A DNA stretch of 64,000 bases, from positions 1 to 64,000 of the IMG/VR virus record IMGVR_UViG_3300032268_000973. The stretch is one strand, 5' to 3'. Below the pieces are notes generated by a model. That model was not told the origin of the DNA. It saw only the letters and a program-made list of their open reading frames with translations, and did no database searches. A program made the translations under genes and the position numbers. The stretch's first letter is position 1; each line of letters opens with the position of its first letter. Shown here piece by piece: positions 24,923-35,100 of the stretch. The DNA comes from a virus.

Positions 24923-26767
24923 ATGCAAGATCCAAACGACAAATCATCGATTGACAAAATCTATCAAGATATTAAAGATCTATTCACGGTAAATTCTGAA
25001 ACCTTTGTTGCGGAGTTCGATAAGATTGCGGTGGCGGGTAACAAAATTCAAACCGTATTTACTCAAGGTAGACAACGAGTTGTAGAATTAAGAAATGCTA
25101 TAGCTGATGCAGCACCTGACGTAATAAGGTTGGGAGGTAATGTTGCGGACACTGGTCGAGTTATCGAAGATGTCGCAGAAGCATCTCGAAGAAATGTTGT
25201 TGCCACTTCAGAAGAAGTTGAAAAATTATTTGCGGCTGAAAAAGTTTTAGGTATAGGAGCTGAGCAATTGGCAAATTCTTTCTTGGATGTCGGTATTGGA
25301 ATTGAAAAGATAGGGGAAAGTTTGGATGAATCCGTAAACTACATCCGAAGTGTTGGAGGGAACGCTAGCCAAGTAATGAAAGATGTTCGACAGAACATGG
25401 AACAAATGAATCGTTACAATTTCGAGGGTGGAGTTGTCGGACTTACAAAGATGGCGGCTCAAGCTTCAATGTTGAGATTTGATATGAATCAGACTTTTCA
25501 ATTGGCTGACGACGTATTAAATCCTGAAAAGGCGGTAACAACTGCCGCGGCATTTCAACGGTTAGGAGTTGCTGTTGGAACTTTGGGTGACCCATTTGCA
25601 CTAATGAACGCTTCAATCAACGATCCTGGAGCGTTACAAGATAGTTTGGTTGATGTTGCAAAACAATTTACATACTTTGATGAAAAAACCAAAACTTTCA
25701 AAATTAACCCACAAGGTGTTTTAACTTTCAAAGAATTACAAAAAGAAACTGGTGTTAGTGCTACTGAAATGAGTAAGTTAGGGCTTGCAGCTGCCGAACT
25801 TGATCAAAGATTGACGGCAGTAAATTCCGCGGGATTAACAATTGTTAACGAAGAGGACAAACAATATTTAGCAAACATCGCTAAAATGGAAGAGGGAACT
25901 TACAAAGTTACCTTGGAAGACGGAACTAAAAAAGAACTTTCTGAATTAACTCAACCAGAATTTGATAAACTTATCAAAGAACAAAAAGAAGGTCCAAAGA
26001 CAGTAGAAGACATTGGTAGATCACAATTGAAGACAACTGATGTGATAATGAATGACTTGAAGGCTATCAAACAAAAAGTTGTTGGAGGTGTAGTTACGGC
26101 ACCACAAGCTACTCAATATACTGAAGGGGCTAGAAGAACGGTTTCAGCATTTACTGGTGCAGCGGCAGACTCTTTTGACACCAGTGATGTGAGAAGAGAA
26201 ACCCAAACGGCAATTGGAGACTTAGAAACTTTAGTTAAAGACTTAGGAAGTGGTAATAAAAATAGTGTAGACGCTATTGCGGATTATCTTGAAAGAGCGG
26301 GAACACAACTTACTAACTTGGATACTAAAGTAAAAAATAGTTTAGAAGAAACATCAAGGAAGGTTCAGGCAAACCTTGGAGACAAAACTGCGGTCGAAAG
26401 ATATACCAAAGACTTACTTGGAACTCTACAGGTGGAACTTGATAAAGGAACTGACGTAAAGAATCAACCAATTTCAAGTTTAGTTACAGGACAACAAACA
26501 CCGATAGGTAACCAAAATCTGTCGACATCAGTTTCTAATACTGCAACGGCCCAAAGTTCAAAAATGGATATTGGGGGGACATTAAATCACAATATAGTAA
26601 TAAAATTTGAAAACCCACCACCTAATATGACGCAAGCTCAATTAGATATGATTGCTCAATCTTTATCAAAGACGTTAAATAGTCCACAATACTTAGCATC
26701 GATGCAAAATAATAACAAACAGTTTAACCCTTTTGGTAATAATTCGCCAGCATATTATAATCCATAA
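24923..26767 (+). CDS. 29: Tape measure protein (gp29-like)
   Basis: 614 aa, near the T4 gp29 length (590). Largely alpha-helical with long heptad-like stretches (for example residues 60-200 and 430-540) and Ala/Asn/Thr-rich linkers, which is how tape measure proteins look. It lies directly after the chaperone with its frameshift signature, the fixed slot of tape measure genes in tailed phages. No catalytic domain or strong hydrophobic segment seen. Should set tail length and leave the tube on infection. The call rests on context, size and composition. Confidence 0.7.
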   Translation: MQDPNDKSSIDKIYQDIKDLFTVNSETFVAEFDKIAVAGNKIQTVFTQGRQRVVELRNAIADAAPDVIRLGGNVADTGRVIEDVAEASRRNVVATSEEVEKLFAAEKVLGIGAEQLANSFLDVGIGIEKIGESLDESVNYIRSVGGNASQVMKDVRQNMEQMNRYNFEGGVVGLTKMAAQASMLRFDMNQTFQLADDVLNPEKAVTTAAAFQRLGVAVGTLGDPFALMNASINDPGALQDSLVDVAKQFTYFDEKTKTFKINPQGVLTFKELQKETGVSATEMSKLGLAAAELDQRLTAVNSAGLTIVNEEDKQYLANIAKMEEGTYKVTLEDGTKKELSELTQPEFDKLIKEQKEGPKTVEDIGRSQLKTTDVIMNDLKAIKQKVVGGVVTAPQATQYTEGARRTVSAFTGAAADSFDTSDVRRETQTAIGDLETLVKDLGSGNKNSVDAIADYLERAGTQLTNLDTKVKNSLEETSRKVQANLGDKTAVERYTKDLLGTLQVELDKGTDVKNQPISSLVTGQQTPIGNQNLSTSVSNTATAQSSKMDIGGTLNHNIVIKFENPPPNMTQAQLDMIAQSLSKTLNSPQYLASMQNNNKQFNPFGNNSPAYYNP

Positions 26768-26781
26768 AATCAACACCCAAC

Positions 26782-26794
26782 CTATTTATAATTA
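26782..26794 (+). promoter_or_regulatory. TATTTATA-type element before the 1688-aa gene
   Basis: CTATTTATAATTA; the TATTTATA core ends 15 bases before the ATG at 26806. Confidence 0.5.
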
Positions 26795-26805
26795 AAAAAA
26801 TATAA

Positions 26806-29800
26806 ATGGCAAGTCCTTTAGATTTTGTAAACTCAGATGGTTTTAGAAAAAAACTTATCACAAGGAATTTAACCCCTTATGCTAAGGCTCCTAATAGACC
26901 AACACAACCAATCAATACGGAGTATATTCAATCAGATTCATCAGTTCAAGATAGTCCTGATCAATTGATTGACCAACCTTCATTTGCCAACAAGTTGTAT
27001 CCACTTAACCAATATGGTAATGAGGGTGGTTATGAGCAAGCTCCAGATCCTGGTGCCTTATTGAATACGAAATCTAACGAGGGAGAGTATGGTTATCAAG
27101 ATGCTAATATTGTTGGTCAATCAATACCCGAATCTCAAAAATGGAAACCTTTAAATGTTTTTTCTAATGGAAGTCAACTAAATTTGGATAGTGCTGAATT
27201 TTTTGATTCCTTACAAAGACCAACCGCAACAAACAAATCAAACAACCAACCTTACCCAACAACATTTGTATATTCAACATATTCACCAGTTTCAATCCTA
27301 TTATCACCAAATCCAGGAGGAAGTAATGGGTTAGTAAGTCAAGACTCATTTATCGCTCGATTAGGAGCACAAACTTTACGAAAAGAATTTGAAGAACGAA
27401 TTGCGGCTCAAATAAGACAAGATACTTTGGGTAGAGCTAACATTTTGAATGTTAGTAGTGGAACTGACGTTGTGAACATACTCACAGGAGTTGTTCCTAT
27501 CATAGAACCAAACTTTACAATCACAGTTACCGCTAACCCTATATTAGCCGCAACAAATTTTGCCCTCAGATTAGCGGGTAGTATATTACCAACTTCACCA
27601 ATTCCAGGATCATACTTTGACCCAAACATCAATCCTGGTCCACAAACCACTATTCAACAACTTACAAATGCTTTCAGACGTAGTGCTGTTGGGAAATTTG
27701 TTAATAGATTGATGGGAGGAGGAGAGACAGGTTCCCAAATTATGTTCAATAATATGGGGGCAGGTCAGAGGTCTCGATTGTTTAAGAATATAGATTTCAA
27801 CAAATACAAACCTAACTATCCAAGAACATTCTTAGATAGGGTTGGAGGAGTATTAACGGGAACTCAATCTGAAAATAGTAATTTTTATGTTGGTAGTATT
27901 ACTTCGAATCCATCACAAGTGTTCTCACCTCCTGGTGATGTTCCTGTTAATCAATATGGTATAGAACAACAGTCTCCAGTTTATGGACCATCAGAGCTTG
28001 CACAATTATACGAGGGACCAAGTCAATCTGTTAGATTGGGTGCGAATGGACCAACATATAGTAATGGTGGAGGTATCGAAGGTGGATTTACATGGGTTTC
28101 TCCAAAATATAAAGATAATGCTGGTAAGAAAGTTGGTATTGGAGGTGAAATTACATCACAGGACGAAGACTTTAGACCATCGTCTTATGTTAATACAGAG
28201 TCGGTTGGTATCCCTTTCCGTGAAGGTTCCATCTTGGATGATACTCAAAGACTCATTGACAGTCAGCCACAAGGTGGAAAACGATTACAACACGTTGGAA
28301 ATGCAATTGATCAGGTAAGTAAAGTATTCAATGATGGATATAAAGAACTAACAAAAGGATCAAGAGTTTATAGATATGAAGGGGAAATAGGACAAGAGGT
28401 TGGAACTGAATATTGTAGAGTTTTCGCAAAAGACATTCCTTATTTACAATACAATGATCTTCAAAAGGTTGATGGAATAACAACTGAAGGAAGACGATTC
28501 TCTTATTCGGTATTGGATAAGACTTACAACTTGAATATTGCTCCAAACAAACAAGAGGGTGGACAAGATTCGACAAACTTGATTGGAACAGATAACAATG
28601 CTTACGCCAAAAAATATATGTTCTCTTTAGAGAATTTGGCTTGGAGAACGTCTAAAACACCAGGGTTTTCTACCGCGGATCTTCCTGTTTGTGAACGTGG
28701 ACCAAATGGTGGTAGAGTTATGTGGTTCCCACCATATGGGTTAACTTTTAGTGAATCAGTTCAAGCAAACTGGAATAGTTCTGATTTCTTAGGTAGACCA
28801 GAACCAATCTACACTTATAAAAATACTTCTCGTGGAGGAACACTGACTTGGAAAATTGTTGTTGATCATCCTTCAGTTCTTAATGTAATTGTAAATAAAG
28901 TTTTGGCAAATGAAACTAACAGGACTAGAGTTGATAGTATCCTTGAATCTTTCTTTGCTGGATGTCGGAAATATGACATCTATGAATTGGCAAAAAAATA
29001 CGTAACTGTAAACCCAAATGATCTTTTCGAGTTACAACAAGCAATTTCTTCAAAAGAAATGACTCGTGAACAAATTGAATATACTCGAAAAACAATCGAA
29101 ACTGGATATAATTCTCCAAATGGATCCGATCAAGGGTCATCCCAATCTGGAGGTGGAGGTGACAGTAATACTCTTTTCCAAAGATACCTACAATTAGGGT
29201 TTTATTACGGAAATGACTATCCTAAACCAAATACTGTAATTAATTATACAACGGAATATCCGAGATATTCTGCAGAACTTAATGAAGAATATTCGAAACA
29301 ACCAAATGCTCAAGAAACTGAGACTTTTTTCAAAACTGTTGTCACACCAAATTATGAGGCAATAAATGATTTTGCAATAGAATTGGGGAAACAATTAGAA
29401 TCCAATGCAAATGGAAATGTTACCATTTATATTAGTTCAAGTTGTTCGGCGCCAGCAAGTGTGGCATACAACGACGCGTTGTCCAAAAGAAGGGTTACAG
29501 CCATGATTAAGTATTTTGCGGAAAATACTGCGACAAGTAAATATGTCGCAAATTCAAGACTAATTGTTAAAGAAGACCCAAGGGCACAACCTGGTGTGGG
29601 TGCTCAAGGTGAACGCGCCAGATCAACACCAATGAAAAGTAGTAAAACCGAAAAACCATATCCTCCAGAAGTTTTTAGTCCGAACGGAGATACATTCAAT
29701 TGTTCTGACTCAGTTGCCACTGCAGGTGGTGACACTCCTGTTGGTGCAAAAGAAGTTTTTACAGTTGGGGCAATGGCTTGTCGAAGATCATATATATCTG

Positions 29801-31872
29801 AAATTATTTCTAGTTTGAACAATCCAGAACCTGAACCAGTACCGAATCGAATTGATGTTTTAGTTGGGAACGTTGTTACCGAAACTTTTACAACTGAGGA
29901 AGTTGTTGATGAATGGAAGCCACGTGACAACATAACCAAAAGAGTTGTAAGGGCTCTATTATCGGAGTGTGATTATTTTGAAACTATAAAAGCTGAGACA
30001 CCGATGGTTTTTGACAATCTGAAGGACAAGTTGAAGTTTTTCCATCCAACCTTTCATTCAATTACTCCTGAAGGATTGAATTCAAGATTGACGTTCTTAC
30101 AACAGTGTATGAGACCTGGTGATACAATTCCAACTATCAAACAAGTAACACCAACAAGTAAACCTCAGCTTGAATATAACAATGCTGTGAACACTTCTTT
30201 TGGAGCTCCACCAGTTTTGGTTATGAGAGTCGGAGATTTTTACAACACTAAAATTATTCCGACTTCATTACAGATTCAATATGAGGGGCTCGACCTCAAC
30301 CCAGAAGGAATTGGAGTTCAACCGATGATTGCTAATATTACATTAGGGTTTAACTTTGTTGGTGGAAGTGGACTTAAAGAATCTATCGACAAGTTACAGA
30401 ATGCTCTAACATTCAATTACTATGCAAACACTGAAATCTATGATGACAGAGCAGATGCTAGTGATATCGAATCATCAAGAATTCTTGATCAAATATTCTT
30501 GGCGGGACAAACTCCACCACCAATTCCTGGTGTAAACAATGCAACCACAAATGCTGGACAAGACAATAATAGTTCTATTGGTAGAATAGTTAGTTCCTCT
30601 ACATCAACCGAGGGTGTGACAACAGGCGTAATAAGTTATGGTGAGTTTATGGATCGAGTTGTAAACGAAACTCAGACCTATTTTACAAATGTAGTCAATA
30701 AAACCAAAGAAACGGTTAACCAATATAATAACGCCGTAAGACAACAATGGTTGTTGGAAAGAAATTACACTAACGGGAATCTTAATGTGGATACTTCAAA
30801 CGTAGATATATTTGGAAAACCAAATAATGTTGAACAAAGATTCAATGACATTTTTGATACGTTGGACAAAAACATTAAAGATGGTAACGAAGGGTTTATT
30901 CAGTATATTTCAGAACCATCGAAGAATTTTTCTCCTCAACTTATTAGAGCAATTAAGGAAAACTATTATAATTTTGTTTCAAGGAAAAAATCAACTTTCC
31001 AAAACGGAGTGTCTACTATAACCCAAAGTTTAGTGAACCAAGAACAAAGTTACATTCAAACTTTGGCAAGATTAAATATTATTACATTTGATCGAATTCC
31101 TAGTACAGGAACCGATGGATTCCAAGCTAAGAACGGACCTGTGACTATTTATACCACTTTAGGAACCGAAGATGTTCATCCAACATCAACAGCATCGGAC
31201 ACTCTTCTCGAATTAGTGGATGACGCTAAAAAAATCTCACAAGATATTATTGCGTTTAACGCGGTAATTCAAAGTCCAAGTAAATTCACTTATGCTGGAA
31301 CAGGAACTGAATATCAAGGAACTTTAGTTTTTGAGTTGGCAAATGGTAAATCTAAAGCAGTTACAACTGAACAAGTTTTCTTACCTTTTAGTGTGAACCC
31401 ATTATTTGCTAATGGAAATTATTCTTTTAGAAGAGTCTATATGATTCTTTCTGATGATATTGTTGATGACAAAAAGTATGAAACTTTCAAACAACAACTA
31501 ATCGGGAATGTATTGAATAACAAAACCTTATTAGGTAATGGGTCAATCAATTTGGAAAAAATATTTGACGACTATTGGATCTTGAAAGCTAAACCAGTTT
31601 TCTTGGAGGAAAACAATATTACAAAATCGTTTATTGATAATTTAGAAAAAACCTCTTTGAAAAATTTCTTGGTATATACACCATTTGACAAGAAAACTAG
31701 AGACTTCACTTTCACAACTGAAGACTCAGGTGATCAATCAAAGAAACCTTCACAAGAGAATATGATTAAAGGATTAGCGGATACTACTAACCAAAATACA
31801 AATATAAACACTTGGAATGATCTCGGTGACAATGCCACGGGAGCGTTCATATCTAAAGCAAAACTGAACTGA
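26806..31872 (+). CDS. Giant tail/baseplate protein with OmpA-like domain
   Basis: 1688 aa. Residues 1-840 are rich in Asn, Pro, Gln and Ser with few recognisable motifs; a Gly-rich low-complexity stretch falls near residues 777-786. Residues about 850-935 look like an OmpA-type peptidoglycan-binding domain: TIYISSSCSAPASVAYNDAL, then S-K-R-R-V, matching the N-x-x-L-S-x-x-R core, with a later R-L-I-V-K-E. Residues 1170-1240 have the M-R-V-G-D-F-Y-N-T-K-I-I-P-T-S-L-Q-I-Q-Y motif seen in tail hub/tube-like proteins. Lies between tape measure and gp53-like genes, so a baseplate hub or tube-initiator is probable; the OmpA-like part may grip the cell wall. Confidence 0.65.
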   Translation: MASPLDFVNSDGFRKKLITRNLTPYAKAPNRPTQPINTEYIQSDSSVQDSPDQLIDQPSFANKLYPLNQYGNEGGYEQAPDPGALLNTKSNEGEYGYQDANIVGQSIPESQKWKPLNVFSNGSQLNLDSAEFFDSLQRPTATNKSNNQPYPTTFVYSTYSPVSILLSPNPGGSNGLVSQDSFIARLGAQTLRKEFEERIAAQIRQDTLGRANILNVSSGTDVVNILTGVVPIIEPNFTITVTANPILAATNFALRLAGSILPTSPIPGSYFDPNINPGPQTTIQQLTNAFRRSAVGKFVNRLMGGGETGSQIMFNNMGAGQRSRLFKNIDFNKYKPNYPRTFLDRVGGVLTGTQSENSNFYVGSITSNPSQVFSPPGDVPVNQYGIEQQSPVYGPSELAQLYEGPSQSVRLGANGPTYSNGGGIEGGFTWVSPKYKDNAGKKVGIGGEITSQDEDFRPSSYVNTESVGIPFREGSILDDTQRLIDSQPQGGKRLQHVGNAIDQVSKVFNDGYKELTKGSRVYRYEGEIGQEVGTEYCRVFAKDIPYLQYNDLQKVDGITTEGRRFSYSVLDKTYNLNIAPNKQEGGQDSTNLIGTDNNAYAKKYMFSLENLAWRTSKTPGFSTADLPVCERGPNGGRVMWFPPYGLTFSESVQANWNSSDFLGRPEPIYTYKNTSRGGTLTWKIVVDHPSVLNVIVNKVLANETNRTRVDSILESFFAGCRKYDIYELAKKYVTVNPNDLFELQQAISSKEMTREQIEYTRKTIETGYNSPNGSDQGSSQSGGGGDSNTLFQRYLQLGFYYGNDYPKPNTVINYTTEYPRYSAELNEEYSKQPNAQETETFFKTVVTPNYEAINDFAIELGKQLESNANGNVTIYISSSCSAPASVAYNDALSKRRVTAMIKYFAENTATSKYVANSRLIVKEDPRAQPGVGAQGERARSTPMKSSKTEKPYPPEVFSPNGDTFNCSDSVATAGGDTPVGAKEVFTVGAMACRRSYISEIISSLNNPEPEPVPNRIDVLVGNVVTETFTTEEVVDEWKPRDNITKRVVRALLSECDYFETIKAETPMVFDNLKDKLKFFHPTFHSITPEGLNSRLTFLQQCMRPGDTIPTIKQVTPTSKPQLEYNNAVNTSFGAPPVLVMRVGDFYNTKIIPTSLQIQYEGLDLNPEGIGVQPMIANITLGFNFVGGSGLKESIDKLQNALTFNYYANTEIYDDRADASDIESSRILDQIFLAGQTPPPIPGVNNATTNAGQDNNSSIGRIVSSSTSTEGVTTGVISYGEFMDRVVNETQTYFTNVVNKTKETVNQYNNAVRQQWLLERNYTNGNLNVDTSNVDIFGKPNNVEQRFNDIFDTLDKNIKDGNEGFIQYISEPSKNFSPQLIRAIKENYYNFVSRKKSTFQNGVSTITQSLVNQEQSYIQTLARLNIITFDRIPSTGTDGFQAKNGPVTIYTTLGTEDVHPTSTASDTLLELVDDAKKISQDIIAFNAVIQSPSKFTYAGTGTEYQGTLVFELANGKSKAVTTEQVFLPFSVNPLFANGNYSFRRVYMILSDDIVDDKKYETFKQQLIGNVLNNKTLLGNGSINLEKIFDDYWILKAKPVFLEENNITKSFIDNLEKTSLKNFLVYTPFDKKTRDFTFTTEDSGDQSKKPSQENMIKGLADTTNQNTNINTWNDLGDNATGAFISKAKLN

Positions 31873-32195
31873 TGGCGTATCAATATTATAATAGATATAG
31901 TGATTTTCTCATCAATGGTGAGCAAACCGTTGTGCCTTATGTTTCGTTACCACAAAAACCCACAGATAAGGCATATATCTATAAAGTTGCGAAAAGTAGA
32001 TTGGATAAGGTCTCACAAGAATTTTATAACTCTCCCGTGTTTAATTGGTTAATTCTTCAAGCCAATCCTCAATTCGGCGGATTAGAAAACAATATTTACG
32101 ATGGTGCTGTATTGATTATTCCTTTTCCCCTCCTACCATCTTTACAAGATTACAAAGCGGCATTAGAAAACCATTTTTATTATTATGGCAGGTAA
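31872..32195 (+). CDS. 53: Baseplate wedge protein, gp53-like (LysM-type)
   Basis: 107 aa. The N-terminal YQYYNRYSDFLINGE, then Y-K-V-A-K-S-R-L-D-K-V-S-Q-E-F-Y and W-L-I-L-Q-A-N-P-Q and the ending G-A-V-L-I-I-P-F follow the LysM-like pattern of T4 gp53 and small tail protein X relatives. ATG overlaps the previous stop by one base and its own end overlaps the next gene by 11 bases, so all three are coupled. Shorter than T4 gp53 (196). Confidence 0.6.
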   Translation: MAYQYYNRYSDFLINGEQTVVPYVSLPQKPTDKAYIYKVAKSRLDKVSQEFYNSPVFNWLILQANPQFGGLENNIYDGAVLIIPFPLLPSLQDYKAALENHFYYYGR

Positions 32196-35100
32196 TATTC
32201 AAGCGGATAATAGTGGAAACATTCTTGTTGAATTCGATTACAATAACATTATTGTGGTTGATCCTAACAAGACAATTGATGATTTTGGTAACATCAGTGA
32301 AAGATTAGTTGATCACGAAAAACTTGTGATGTATGCTAATTTGGAGGCTGAGTTATTACCAAGAACAAAACTTGCGGTTGGTGGATCACCTGAAGATAGA
32401 ATTCGAACGATATCAGTTGCGAAAATGAATTTTCTTAAACCTACAAAGAATGCATTTTTGGGAACAGGATATTATGACGAACTTACGGGAGAAAATTCAA
32501 CTCAGTTCAAAGGGACTAACCAACAACTCGAAAAAGGACAAGACCCAAAAAATGGAGACAAACCTTATATTCAAAATACTGTTGCAAATGAAAAAGATAT
32601 TATTGATAATGGTCTCTTAGGGATAACTTCAATCAATATACAAACCGACAGTAGTTTTATACCAACCGTAGAAATTCAACTTGAAGATATACAAGGTCGT
32701 GGATTGTTTGAATTGGGAAATAACTCTCCTTATTCAGCATTCTTTAATTTACCTTACCCACCCTTTTATTTGACATTAAAAGGGTATTATGGGCAAGCCA
32801 TCAGATATCAACTTAACTTACAAACATTTCACGCGTCCTTTAATGGATTTAGCGGAAACTATTTAGTTAGACTTCAGTTCAAAGGTTACAAATTTAATAT
32901 CCTTAATGAGGTCTCAATGGGCCACTTATTGGCGGCTCCTCACATGTATAGTCAAAGATTTGACGTGACTCAAACGGTTGAAGGGCCCCAACAACCAAAT
33001 GCGGCCGCCGAATCACAAGCGAGTACTCAAGCAGAACGAGGGGCTAATAATCTTGGATCAAGCGAGGCTGTGGTTACGCAACTTGTTGCTGAGAAGGGTT
33101 ATCAAAAAATTGTTGAAGTTTATAGTGAATACAAAGCGAAAGGATTGATTGCACCTAATTTTCCCGAATTAACTTTGGTTCAATTGATGAACAAGCTTGA
33201 CCAGTTTGAACAAACTATTGTCGAATCATTCGAAAAAACTGAGGTCGAATCTTTAACTAATATTCGAAATTACAAATCAGTTTTAACTCAATACTTTAAT
33301 AATGTGAGGGGTGCGAATAATTCTTGGTTTGCAATTTACTTAGATCCCAATCCAATCATTCTTCTTAATAATCAAGAAAAGATTTATGTATTTAAAAATT
33401 TATCTCGTGAGGTAAAAACCACGGCAATAACTTTATTACAAGAAAATATTTCCAAATACAACAAATCTTTATCTGAAAACCCTACTATGGGTTCAACCCC
33501 GAACCCTATAAAGTATGATACTATTTCGGTCACACCTCCTCCTTACGATTCAATAGACTGGAGAGCAACTACAAGAATTAGAACAGGAATACCAAATCCT
33601 ACTGAAGCGGATATACTTGCGTTTCAGTCTTCACTTTCATCACTTTGGGCACTAACGGAATTCCAAAAAACAGAAAGCCCGAATCAAATTGAACCTGTCC
33701 CTCAAAATTTTTTCACATTTGAGGGTGAAAATAGATTTGATAAAAATATTGCTCTGTTGGAAACACAAGCAAACAAAAAACTTTCAGAATTCGAAACTGA
33801 AATTTCTGCAAAATTATTAAGAAAGATTGAAGACACAGATGTGGGGTTAGGTTTCAGACCTACTGTTAGGAACATGATTGCAGTTATTATGGCGTCAGCT
33901 GAAGGGTTTATACGACTTATGGATGATGTTCATACTAATGCATGGAATGTGAAATATGATCCAGTTCGTCAATTAGCAATTTTAGACAATCAAACATCGG
34001 CATTAGGTAGTGAAACTATCGATTATGTCTCAAGAGACCCATCCGTAACATACAACAATAATGAATTAGATAATAATGCAAGAAATTCCCAAATTCCTGT
34101 ATATCCTTGGCCACAATTCTTTGTGGAAGATCCTGATGATAAGAAGGGAAGATTTCAGTTAAAATATCTTGCAGATCCAAGTGTTGTAGATATTACTCAA
34201 GGTTATTTGTATGACAAGTGGCCTGAAGTGGAATTTGTTGAAGAATATATGAAAGGGTTGACACAGAAGTTTCAAAACCCTAACGCTAGTCCTCCATTAG
34301 ATAATGAGAGAGATACAAATATAATCAACATCAATGCGATAGAATTTCCGTCTACAGGTCTTGCGTATACCAACAAAGAAGAAATCAAGTTTTTCTATGA
34401 AATTTGGGAACGACAATTTCTGACGACTCACTATTCAGGATTGATAAGAGCAAACTCAAATCAAATAGATGAACTTTTTAGATTAAATACTGAAACAGAA
34501 TTTAATAATATTCAAAAGAAATTGGGGATAAGTTCACCTTATTTGACTTTGAAGTTAAAGAATTATGATTTGAATTCATCGAACTATCCAAATTTCTTAA
34601 ATAATATATCTAACTCAGGAACTGGCCGAGCATACCAAGAATATATTAGGGATTTCTTTGTTACTCCTTACATCAAAGGAATAACAGAAAATTCTTTTTC
34701 AATTTTGAACACGTTAGAAATTGGAAAAATACCTCAATTTGCTGCAAAATCTGAAGCATTAAAATTATTGATTGAGAATGCGTCTAACGCACCTTTGATT
34801 GTTGACACGTTGCCATATACAAATCAAACTTGGTGTTCAACAAATTTAAGTCAAAGTAGCACATCATTATCAAATGAAGTGTATAATACCAAAAAGTCTC
34901 TTAGAATATTCGAACCAAGAAAGATAATTTCTAATTTTACTGACGTATATGATTATAGTTTTAACCGACCTGTAACTAATTTCTCATACATATTAGGACA
35001 GAATCCTACATCTGAAGTTATTGGTGGGTTGAATTTTTTCTATATATCAAGATTCCCAAATAAATTTATTCCTACAGAGGGATATGTAAATGGAACTTAT

